Assembly: GCA_947450015.1 (NCBI GenBank)
Contig: CANFUB010000017.1
Location: 1-17,841 of the forward strand
Direction of reading: 5' to 3'
Length of the DNA stretch: 17,841 nt
Source: Bacteroidota bacterium
Lineage (GTDB): Bacteria; Bacteroidota; Bacteroidia; NS11-12g; UBA955
Part shown: positions 8,240-15,326 of the stretch, in pieces
Position numbering within the stretch: position 1 is the stretch's first letter
How the letters are laid out: each line of letters opens with the position of its first letter
Translations under genes and position numbers: made by a program
Notes under the pieces: generated by a model
Told to the model about the DNA's origin: nothing
Seen by the model: only the letters and a program-made list of their open reading frames with translations
Database searches by the model: none

Positions 8240-10320
8240 ATTTCTCAAAATCAGTACAAGTTTCTAATTATTTAATTCAGCGTTTTGTTTGCTTGGCAAT
8301 AGGACTCTATAGCACTTGTTTGTTGGGGCAATCGCCAGTGTTAATTAAGGATTGCGATCCAAGCAATAAGTCTTCCAATCCTAAAGAACTCATAGTACTT
8401 GGCAATCAACTTTTTTTCTCTGCTAACGATGGAAAAAGTGGTACAGAACTTTGGAAAACCGATGGTACGCCAAATGGCACTGTGATGGTGAAGGATATCT
8501 GTCCAGGTGCTGGGCATTCAAATCCAATGTATTTAACTGTATCCAATGGGCAACTTTATTTTACTGCATTTGATGGGGCCCATGGCACTGAATTGTGGAG
8601 GTCGGATGGTACAATAGAGGGCACTTATTTGGTGAAAGATTTAAACAATGGTTCGGGTAGTTACAAACCCATCGATTTAGTAAATGTGAACGACTTACTC
8701 TATTTTTATTTAGATAAGGTGCTATACACCTCTGATGGCACTGCCCAAGGTACCGCAAAGGCAAAACAACAAACCTTTCCAAGCACAAAGCCGAATTTAA
8801 CAGCAGCGATCAATGATATGGGCATTATAGCTTATAAGGATGCCAAGGTAGGGAATGAAGTAGGTATTTATAATTTTAAAACCAAAGGCACCACTCTTCT
8901 AAAAGATATTTCAACTGGCATTGCCTCGTCAAATCCACATCATTTTGTAAAATTCAAGGACCGTGTTTATTTTGTTGCCGACGATGGTATTAATGGTGAT
9001 GAACTTTGGTATAGCAACGGCAAAATAGAAGGAACACTTTTATTTAAAAATATTCATACAGAGGGCAATGGTTCATCGCCTTATCAACTTACGAATGTCG
9101 AAGGCACTTTATTTTTTGCCACCTCAAATGATGGTGCTAAACTTTGGAAGACGAATGGACAACCCAATGGCACCATACTTATTAAAGATTTATTCCCGCA
9201 TAATACAGATGCTTCCTTACAAAATTTAACAAGTGTAAAAGGGGTTTTATTTTTTATAGCAGATAATGGAAAAGACTCTGCAGAACTCTGGAAAAGCGAT
9301 GGTACAGAAAAAGGAACTTTAATGGTAAAACCATTGAAGTACATTGGTAATTCTGCATTGCCCCAGTATTTAACAGCTGTGAATGGTCTACTGTTTTTTA
9401 ATGCAAGTGATAAAGCCAATGGACATGAGTTATGGAAAAGTGATGGCACTGCGGCTGGCACCGTCATGGTAAAGAATATTAATCCAAGGGAAGCGTCATC
9501 AGAGCCACAGCATTTAACCAATGTGAATGGCATTTTATATTTTACAGCAAGCGATGGGAGAGATGGCAATGAATTGTGGAAGAGCGATGGAACTGCAGCG
9601 GGTACAATAATGATAAAAGATATTTTATTAAAAGGAATTGGTTCGTATCCAGATAATTTAATTAATGCCAATGGCACTTTATATTTTGCTGCCAATGATG
9701 GTATACATGGCCATGAGTTATGGAAAAGCGATGGCACTGCCGCAGGTACAGTAATGGTAAAAGATATTTTTGAAGGTGAAGAAGGTTCTGAACCCGAAGA
9801 TTTAATTTTAATGAATGGCTTTGTTTATTTTATTGCTAATAATGGGTTGAATGGTCCTGAATTATGGAAAAGCGATGGCACTGCAGCCGGCACTGTTTTG
9901 GTGAAAGACATTAACGACAAGGTACATTTTGAGGGGTCAAATGCAAGTCATTTAATCAATGTCAATGGCCTGTTGTATTTGATGGCCGATGATGGTAAAA
10001 ATGGATTAGAGCTATGGGTAAGCAATGGTACTTCGAAGGGTACCGATATTGTAAAGGACATTCGCAGCGGACCCGTCAGTTCGAATTTAAATAATTTCGT
10101 AAATTTAAATGGCGTTTTATACTTTATTGCAGATGATGGCCATGGTGTAGAATTATGGCGAACCAATGGTAAAGGAAAATCAGGAGAAATGGTTAATGCC
10201 AGTTATTCAACAACCAATGTTCAACCACCAAGTTTATTAATTGTGATTAATCGAACACTTTATTTTGTGGTCGATGATGAAGAACATGGTGCAGAATTAT
10301 GGAAGTTAGAGCAGCCTTAA
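8236..10320 (+). CDS. Secreted ELWxxDGT-repeat protein
   Basis: A 694-aa protein with a signal peptide (about residues 1-31, hydrophobic core FVCLAIGLYSTCLLG) followed by about 14 repeats of 44-50 residues. ELW (or a degenerate form) falls at 71, 119, 163 (VLY), ~209 (lost), 256, 302 (KLW), 350, 398, 446, 494, 542, 592, 639 and 687. Each unit runs roughly LxxVNGxLYFxAxDGxxGxELWKSDGTxxGTxxVKDI. This is the ELWxxDGT repeat family, common in secreted Bacteroidota proteins and plausibly beta-propeller-like; its ligand or activity is not known to me. Units at 398, 446, 494 and 542 share the identical WKSDGTAAGT core with exact 48-residue spacing, which suggests recent duplication. The protein ends GAELWKLEQP with no T9SS C-terminal sorting domain, so it may be exported by Sec only and stay periplasmic, or leave by another route. 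No clear promoter is visible in the 56-base gap upstream. It may be cotranscribed with the transglycosylase. Confidence 0.88.
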   Translation: MNFSKSVQVSNYLIQRFVCLAIGLYSTCLLGQSPVLIKDCDPSNKSSNPKELIVLGNQLFFSANDGKSGTELWKTDGTPNGTVMVKDICPGAGHSNPMYLTVSNGQLYFTAFDGAHGTELWRSDGTIEGTYLVKDLNNGSGSYKPIDLVNVNDLLYFYLDKVLYTSDGTAQGTAKAKQQTFPSTKPNLTAAINDMGIIAYKDAKVGNEVGIYNFKTKGTTLLKDISTGIASSNPHHFVKFKDRVYFVADDGINGDELWYSNGKIEGTLLFKNIHTEGNGSSPYQLTNVEGTLFFATSNDGAKLWKTNGQPNGTILIKDLFPHNTDASLQNLTSVKGVLFFIADNGKDSAELWKSDGTEKGTLMVKPLKYIGNSALPQYLTAVNGLLFFNASDKANGHELWKSDGTAAGTVMVKNINPREASSEPQHLTNVNGILYFTASDGRDGNELWKSDGTAAGTIMIKDILLKGIGSYPDNLINANGTLYFAANDGIHGHELWKSDGTAAGTVMVKDIFEGEEGSEPEDLILMNGFVYFIANNGLNGPELWKSDGTAAGTVLVKDINDKVHFEGSNASHLINVNGLLYLMADDGKNGLELWVSNGTSKGTDIVKDIRSGPVSSNLNNFVNLNGVLYFIADDGHGVELWRTNGKGKSGEMVNASYSTTNVQPPSLLIVINRTLYFVVDDEEHGAELWKLEQP
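9427..9894 (+). repeat. Near-identical 144-bp tandem units inside the ELWxxDGT gene
   Basis: Four successive repeat cores start at 9427, 9571, 9715 and 9859, exactly 144 bases apart. Each encodes ELWKSDGTAAGT, with only scattered, mostly third-position DNA differences between copies. The sequence between the cores is more diverged. The even spacing and protein-level identity distinguish this block from the older, degenerate units at about 8720-8890. Confidence 0.85.
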
Positions 10321-10326
10321 GACAGC

Positions 10327-11895
10327 CTATTTTATTTGGGCAGCAGCTTTTAATGCGGCATTGACATTCACAATTCCATGGCTCGTACATAGTTTTTTGT
10401 AAAATGTTTTCTTTCTTTTGGTGCCCGGTTTTTTAAATTTAGCCACAGGTTTAATTACAGTACTTTCAATCACAGACTTAACTTGAACAGCGGTTAAATT
10501 TGGGTAGTACGATCTAATAAGTGCTGCAACACCTGCAACCACAGGACTTGCCATGCTTGTGCCTTGCAACCAATCGTATTTAGAATCGGTAACAGTATTA
10601 TAAATTTCTGAACCTGGAGCAAATACATTGACAGTAGACTTACCATAGTTAGAAAAGCTTGCAGGACTTTGGTCTCTATTGCTTGCGCCTACTTCAATCC
10701 ATGTTGTGCAAAGCGTGCCATTTTCATACCTTGGGGTTGGAAAATTATTGTTTTCATCTGTATTTAAGCCGTCATTACCTGCGGCATGTATGATTAAAAC
10801 ATCTTTGCTTTCAGCATACTTCACAGCCTCGTCGACAATCGTTTTATTGAAAGAATAAGCTTTTCCGAAACTCATGTTAATGACTTTTGCGCCATTGTCA
10901 ACCGCATATCGAATTGCATTTGCAACATCTTTGTCGCGCTCGTCACCTGCTGGTACGACACGTAACACCATTATTTGAACCATGGTGGCAATGCCATTGA
11001 CGCCTATTCCATTATTTCTTGCAGCACCAATGATACCAGCCACATGGGTGCCATGCAATGCATCTGGACCTTTTACTTCATTGTTACCATAGTTTCTGAT
11101 GGTGGTATTTAAATAATTGTCGCCAACAATATCTCTAGGGTCATAATTAGGGTCCAACTGAAAATTAACACTGGCATTTAATGTCTCGTAATCGTGTCGA
11201 ATGGCTTTAATTAATTCAGTAGGGGTCATGTTTAAAAAGCCACAATAAGAAAGCATGTTGGCTTTACCAATTTTTGCTTCATTTCTGTTGGGTGTATATT
11301 CCATTAAGGTTTCCAAACTAAATTCACTGCTCCCAATTTCATTTATTACTGCATCCATGGTTTTTTTGAAGTCGGCAGTTGCTTCGAATTCAACCTTTGC
11401 AGCATTTAATTGTTTGGTGTGAATGGCCTCCAAAGCTTTGAATTTTTTGTATTCAGCCCTGTCTGTTTTTGCAATTTCTTTGCTGGTCTTAGTACCAAAT
11501 TTTACTTTATAATCTCTTAATAAGCGGGTCATTTCAAGATTGTCGTAATGGACTTCACCATTTTTTCCACCAATAAAATCCCATCCATTGATATCGTCAA
11601 CATAACCATTTTGGTCATCATCTACACCATTGTTGGGTATTTCTTTGGTATTTAACCAAATATTGGCTTTTAAGTCTTCATGCATAATATCGGTTCCACC
11701 ATCAATCACCGCAACAATCACAGGTTTGGCATTTGCAGGTTGAGGGGTGGTGTTAAGTGCATTTACCAAATCGATACCAAGGGCGGTATCATTTACGGAA
11801 TACAATTGGTACCAGTCCTTTTTAGGATGTTGAGCTGATACTGAAACGAAGATTAAAAATAGTAGTGCTGTAAAAAAATGTTTAATAGTATGCAT
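10327..11895 (-). CDS. Secreted subtilisin-like (S8) serine protease
   Basis: A 522-aa protein with a Sec signal peptide (MHTIKHFFTALLFLIFVSVSA, 1-21). The S8 triad is complete: D65 in VIAVIDGGTD, H281 in HGTHVAGI and S447 in GTSMASP, with the oxyanion Asn at N374 in HAAGND. After the Asp segment, GVDDDQNGYVDDINGWDF (90-107) is the Asp/Asn-rich, probably metal-binding stretch typical of this Bacteroidota S8 group. About 170 residues lie between that stretch and the catalytic His; the part at about 118-230 is Lys/Glu-rich and probably helical. The Asp strand starts only about 36 residues after the signal peptide, so there is no conventional I9 propeptide. The C terminus (AALKAAAQIK) ends soon after the catalytic domain, with no T9SS sorting domain. 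The stop lies 6 bases from the convergent ELWxxDGT gene. No clear promoter was seen; only a weak TATTTCTTG lies upstream. Confidence 0.92.
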   Translation of the reverse strand: MHTIKHFFTALLFLIFVSVSAQHPKKDWYQLYSVNDTALGIDLVNALNTTPQPANAKPVIVAVIDGGTDIMHEDLKANIWLNTKEIPNNGVDDDQNGYVDDINGWDFIGGKNGEVHYDNLEMTRLLRDYKVKFGTKTSKEIAKTDRAEYKKFKALEAIHTKQLNAAKVEFEATADFKKTMDAVINEIGSSEFSLETLMEYTPNRNEAKIGKANMLSYCGFLNMTPTELIKAIRHDYETLNASVNFQLDPNYDPRDIVGDNYLNTTIRNYGNNEVKGPDALHGTHVAGIIGAARNNGIGVNGIATMVQIMVLRVVPAGDERDKDVANAIRYAVDNGAKVINMSFGKAYSFNKTIVDEAVKYAESKDVLIIHAAGNDGLNTDENNNFPTPRYENGTLCTTWIEVGASNRDQSPASFSNYGKSTVNVFAPGSEIYNTVTDSKYDWLQGTSMASPVVAGVAALIRSYYPNLTAVQVKSVIESTVIKPVAKFKKPGTKRKKTFYKKLCTSHGIVNVNAALKAAAQIK

Positions 11896-11945
11896 GGTTT
11901 ATTTGAAGAAAGTAATGTTAAATTGAATACAAGAAATACCGACGG

Positions 11946-11963
11946 TTGCTGTAAATACAGCAA
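11946..11963. promoter_or_regulatory. Perfect palindrome between sppA and the S8 protease gene
   Basis: TTGCTGTAAATACAGCAA is an 8-bp perfect dyad around AA. It lies 51-68 bases upstream of the protease start and 66-83 bases past the sppA stop, both genes being on the minus strand. As RNA it would give a 6-bp stem with a 6-base loop, but no convincing U-run follows on the minus strand, so it is a poor intrinsic terminator. Its position suits an operator for the protease gene. The rest of the 133-base gap (11896-12028) shows nothing else. Confidence 0.4.
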
Positions 11964-12028
11964 GCAGTAATTAGATAATGCTTATGTAAATTAGAGGTCA
12001 AGGAGAAAATTAGGGACGCAAATATAAA

Positions 12029-13789
12029 CTATTGTATATTTAAATTAAAAGGCATTCTCATTTGGAATCCTTGTGACTTAACAGCCGTTTGTAAGGTTTT
12101 GTAATAGTTGTAAAAAACACCCAAATCATTCGACATTTTTGTTTCCATCATCGCGTTTGCTTTTCCTCCAAATAATTTTTTGAATGGATCGTCTTGTTTT
12201 GGAAAGCTTGAAACAGAATATGTTTTTGTTTTAGACATGTAGGCTGCAATCTTAATGGCATCATTGATACCACCGTAGCTATCAATTAATTTTCTTGACA
12301 AAGCGTCATTGGCGGTCCATACTCTACCTTGTGCAAGTGCTTCCACTGCAATGCTATCGAGGCCGCGACCAGTTTCAACAACACCTGTAAAATCATCATA
12401 GATTCTGTTCACCATATTTTGAAGGTACATTCTATCAACTTCTGAAAGTGGCTTATCTACGCGACCGAAATCTGAGTACTGACCAGTTTTAACACTTTCG
12501 AAAGTAAGGCCCATTTTATCATTGAGCAAGGATTGCATGTTCGGGAATAAACCAAAAACACCAATGGAGCCAGTGATTGTATTTGGCATTGCAATAATTG
12601 AGTCGGCCATGGCGCTAATATAATAACCACCACTAGCAGCTACATCATTCATAGAGACTACAACTGGTTTAATGCCTTTGCAAAGTTTTATTTCACGCAT
12701 GATGATATCACTTGCTAAAGAACTTCCACCTGGAGAATTAACTCTTAAAACAATCGCTTTAATGTGTTTGTCTTCACGCGCATTGGCAATAGATTTAGAA
12801 AGTGTAACTGAGCCGATGGTTTGATCGTCGCCTTCGCCTTCCATGATTTCACCAACAGCATAGATGACAGCGATTTTATCGCCACCTTTTTCTTCTTCTT
12901 CATTCATATTACCAGCATATTGTCCAGCTTTAACAATGGGCAATTCTTCTTTTTCTTTTAAGCCTAGTTTTTTTCTAAAGCTCTTAAGTACTTCATCACT
13001 ATATACAGTGCGGTCGATTAATCCAAAGGCAACGGCTTGGGCTGGAGTTTGAATACTAAAGTCATTAAAAGATTTTCTAAGTACGCTTGTATCAATTTTA
13101 CGGCTAGTGCTTACAGCATTGATAAAGGTTGAATAAATATTGTTGAGGTAAACGCCAATTTGTTCTCTGTTTTCAGGACTTAAATCATTTCTCGAAAAAG
13201 TTTCAACTGCACCTTTGTAGGCACCTACTTTTATCACCTGCATTTCTACCCCTAATTTATCAAGTGCGCCTTTATAAAACATAAGGTTTGCAGATAAGCC
13301 ATTCAACAATACACTACCAGCTTTCTCAATAAAAATTGAATCAGCTACACTTGCTAAATAATAATTTTTTTCGTCGTAATAAGGGGCATAGGCATAAATA
13401 AACTTACCTGTTTTTTTAAACTTATCTAAAGCATTTCTAATTTCTAAAGAGGTTGCATAGCCTGTATTATTTAAGTTTGTTTTTAGATATATTCCTTTGA
13501 TTTTTGGATCCGCACTAGCATTATCAATAATGGTTAAAATGTCATTCAAACCCAACAATGCATCTTGCTCATCGCTTAAGAAAATGTTCATGAAACTCTG
13601 TGGTGTTCTTTCAGGAACATCGTAATTGATGTTGAGTTCAATAACAGAATTATTTTTTAGGGTAATGCCTTTTTTACCAGATGAACTTGCTAAGCCAAGG
13701 ATGGTAAAGAACATTAAAAGGCCTAAAAAAATAAAGGTGATAAACACACCAACTATTGTAGCCAAAGTATATTTTAAAAACTGCTTCAT
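12029..13789 (-). CDS. sppA: Signal peptide peptidase SppA, long (67-kDa) type
   Basis: A 586-aa inner-membrane protease taken from ATG 13789 (MKQFLKYTLATIVGVFITF); an in-frame ATG at 13813 would add eight unlikely residues before the membrane segment. One N-terminal transmembrane helix (about 4-33) is followed by two tandem S49/ClpP-like domains facing the periplasm. The catalytic pair is visible and split over the two halves: Lys192 in GAYKGAVETFSRND (N-terminal domain, E. coli Lys209) and Ser386 in VAASGGYYIS (C-terminal domain, E. coli Ser409). LRVNSPGGSSLAS and NTITGSIGVFG are the other family motifs. SppA degrades signal peptides left in the membrane after signal peptidase cleavage, and the surrounding genes for exported proteins fit this. 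It is divergent from purB, with 134 bases between the starts. Confidence 0.95.
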   Translation of the reverse strand: MKQFLKYTLATIVGVFITFIFLGLLMFFTILGLASSSGKKGITLKNNSVIELNINYDVPERTPQSFMNIFLSDEQDALLGLNDILTIIDNASADPKIKGIYLKTNLNNTGYATSLEIRNALDKFKKTGKFIYAYAPYYDEKNYYLASVADSIFIEKAGSVLLNGLSANLMFYKGALDKLGVEMQVIKVGAYKGAVETFSRNDLSPENREQIGVYLNNIYSTFINAVSTSRKIDTSVLRKSFNDFSIQTPAQAVAFGLIDRTVYSDEVLKSFRKKLGLKEKEELPIVKAGQYAGNMNEEEEKGGDKIAVIYAVGEIMEGEGDDQTIGSVTLSKSIANAREDKHIKAIVLRVNSPGGSSLASDIIMREIKLCKGIKPVVVSMNDVAASGGYYISAMADSIIAMPNTITGSIGVFGLFPNMQSLLNDKMGLTFESVKTGQYSDFGRVDKPLSEVDRMYLQNMVNRIYDDFTGVVETGRGLDSIAVEALAQGRVWTANDALSRKLIDSYGGINDAIKIAAYMSKTKTYSVSSFPKQDDPFKKLFGGKANAMMETKMSNDLGVFYNYYKTLQTAVKSQGFQMRMPFNLNIQ

Positions 13790-13809
13790 ATTATCTGCTG
13801 TAATGAGGA

Positions 13810-13845
13810 CCACAAAGTAAGTCGATATATTACTTAGTCATGTGG
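13810..13845. promoter_or_regulatory. Imperfect palindrome over a weak sppA -7 box
   Basis: CCACA (13810-13814) pairs with TGTGG (13841-13845), and AAGTAA (13815-13820) pairs with TTACTT (13830-13835), with five unpaired bases on the right side. Read on the minus strand, 13820-13813 is TTACTTTG, seven of eight matches to TAnnTTTG, lying 23 bases upstream of the sppA ATG. The dyad therefore overlaps a candidate sppA promoter and could be an operator. The assignment is weak. Confidence 0.3.
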
Positions 13846-13856
13846 TTTTTCGATAA

Positions 13857-13895
13857 ATGGCGAAATGTAGGGATTAAATCACTTTTTTTCGCCAT
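13857..13895. repeat. 9-bp inverted repeat upstream of purB
   Basis: ATGGCGAAA (13857-13865) and TTTCGCCAT (13887-13895) are exact reverse complements 21 bases apart. The right arm runs into a direct repeat, GCCATAA twice (13891-13904). The element lies upstream of the predicted purB transcription start and overlaps the expected -33 position, so it looks more like an operator than an RNA hairpin. No regulator is known for it. Confidence 0.4.
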
Positions 13896-13910
13896 AAGCC
13901 ATAAAAAGTT

Positions 13911-13918
13911 TAGTTTTG
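13911..13918 (+). promoter_or_regulatory. Putative -7 box for purB, near-leaderless
   Basis: TAGTTTTG fits TAnnTTTG exactly. A partial -33 element, TTCG, lies at 13888-13891, 19 bases upstream. The box ends 5 bases before the purB ATG (13924), so transcription would begin at or next to the start codon. Confidence 0.5.
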
Positions 13919-13923
13919 CAGTC

Positions 13924-15270
13924 ATGATTTTAAGTGAATTAACAGCAATTAGCCCTATTGATGGGCGCTATAGAAGTAAAACCAAAAACATTGCAACCTA
14001 TTTTTCGGAATGGGGGTTGATTTATTATAGAATTAAAATCGAAATTGAGTATCTGATATTTTTGAATTCACAAGGTTTAGAAAGTTTTAATCAAAAATTT
14101 AGCGAGGCAGAGGTTGCAAGTTTAAGAACCATTTATACGAATTTTAGCGAAGCGGATGCCTTGAAGATTAAAGAGATTGAAAAAACAACAAACCACGATG
14201 TAAAGGCAGTTGAGTATTTTATCAAAGAGCAATTGGAGCAACTTAATTTAGGCACATCAAAGGAGTGGGTGCATTTTGGTTTAACGAGTCAAGATATTAA
14301 TAACACCGCTATTCCATTGAGTTTAAAAGATGCCATTCAAGTGGTAATATTGCCCGATTTAGAGGCTGTGAGAGATGCAATTGAGAAATTGGCCATTGAA
14401 TTTAAGGACATTCCAATGTTGGCTAAGACCCATGGTCAAGCCGCTAGCCCTACACGTTTAGGCAAAGAACTCATGGTGTTTGTAAGCCGAATCAATGAAC
14501 AAATAAAGCAGTTAAATAATGTGCCATATGCCGCTAAATTTGGTGGTGCAACTGGTAATTTCAATGCACATCATGTAGCCTTCCCAGAAATTAATTGGCA
14601 ACAATTTGGACATCAGTTTGTGAATGAGGTATTGGGCTTGTACAGAAGTTTTCCTACCACACAAATTGAACACTACGATCATCTAGCAGCGCTTTGCGAT
14701 TGCTTTAAAAGAATCAATACCATCTTGATTGATTTGAGCAGAGACATTTGGCAGTATATCTCTATGGATTATTTCAAACAAAAATTAAAGGAGGGAGAAA
14801 TTGGTAGCAGTGCGATGCCTCACAAAGTGAATCCTATTGATTTTGAAAATGCCGAGGGCAATTTGGGTATTGCCAATGCTATGTTCGAACATTTGTCGGC
14901 CAAGTTGCCAATTTCAAGATTACAACGAGATTTAACAGACTCGACCGTATTAAGGAATTTGGGCAATCCGTTTGCACATAATTTAATTGCCTACAGCAGT
15001 CTGCAAAAGGGGCTTGGTAAATTAATTCTCAATGAGGCCGCTATCAATAAGGATTTAAATAATAATTGGGCGGTAGTAGCGGAAGCTATTCAAACGATTT
15101 TGAGAACCACTAATTATCCCAATCCCTATGAAGCACTTAAGGGACTTACCCGCACCAACACACATATCGGTGAAAAAGAAATTGCTGAATTCATCGATAC
15201 ATTATCAGTAAGTGATCAATTGAAATCAAGATTAAAGGCCATTACACCAAGCAATTACACTGGAATTTAA
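13924..15270 (+). CDS. purB: Adenylosuccinate lyase
   Basis: A 448-aa cytoplasmic enzyme starting MILSELTAISPIDGRY, the conserved beginning of the family. The frame is open back to an ATG at 13840, but that extension has no family resemblance and would cross the promoter. PurB splits SAICAR to AICAR and adenylosuccinate to AMP, releasing fumarate in each case (purine synthesis). Visible: the general acid/base His170 in AKTHGQAASPTRLGKE; HFGLTSQDINNTA (118-129), which helps bind substrate; and the flexible signature loop IGSSAMPHKVNPIDFENAEGN (293-313), which carries the catalytic Ser295. Numbering and motifs follow the E. coli type (456 aa, His171/Ser295) rather than the shorter Bacillus type. 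Followed by a 56-base gap to the phosphate transporter, which has its own promoter-like box; no terminator is visible between them. Confidence 0.97.
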   Translation: MILSELTAISPIDGRYRSKTKNIATYFSEWGLIYYRIKIEIEYLIFLNSQGLESFNQKFSEAEVASLRTIYTNFSEADALKIKEIEKTTNHDVKAVEYFIKEQLEQLNLGTSKEWVHFGLTSQDINNTAIPLSLKDAIQVVILPDLEAVRDAIEKLAIEFKDIPMLAKTHGQAASPTRLGKELMVFVSRINEQIKQLNNVPYAAKFGGATGNFNAHHVAFPEINWQQFGHQFVNEVLGLYRSFPTTQIEHYDHLAALCDCFKRINTILIDLSRDIWQYISMDYFKQKLKEGEIGSSAMPHKVNPIDFENAEGNLGIANAMFEHLSAKLPISRLQRDLTDSTVLRNLGNPFAHNLIAYSSLQKGLGKLILNEAAINKDLNNNWAVVAEAIQTILRTTNYPNPYEALKGLTRTNTHIGEKEIAEFIDTLSVSDQLKSRLKAITPSNYTGI

Positions 15271-15314
15271 TCATTTGATTGCACGTCTATAACAATTCCT
15301 TAACATTATTAATT

Positions 15315-15322
15315 AACCTTTG
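15315..15322 (+). promoter_or_regulatory. Putative -7 box for the phosphate transporter
   Basis: AACCTTTG (preceded by T, giving TA-N3-TTTG) is an imperfect version of TAnnTTTG and ends 4 bases before the ATG at 15327. The stretch 15307-15329 is nearly the same as 17304-17325 before the metallo-hydrolase gene, differing by one inserted A and one substitution. No -33 element at normal spacing was found. Confidence 0.4.
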
Positions 15323-15326
15323 CACT

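Noticed and set aside
9084..9737. 217-codon open frame on the minus strand opposite the ELWxxDGT gene
   Set aside because: It mirrors the repeat periodicity of the sense gene and its repetitive PSLFHNS translation is the antisense of the repeat core, so it is a by-product of the repeats.
8446..10302. Regularly spaced repeats considered as a CRISPR-like or satellite array
   Set aside because: The spacing is a multiple of three, the copies encode a conserved protein motif, and differences fall mostly at third codon positions, so this is a coding repeat.
10300..10345. Possible bidirectional terminator between the ELWxxDGT and S8 genes
   Set aside because: Only short complementary stretches such as GCC/GGC are present, with no stable stem and no T-run.
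13840..13923. 28-residue N-terminal extension of purB from ATG 13840
   Set aside because: The family starts at MILSELTAISPIDGRY; the extension would cover the promoter box and inverted repeat and has no homologous look.
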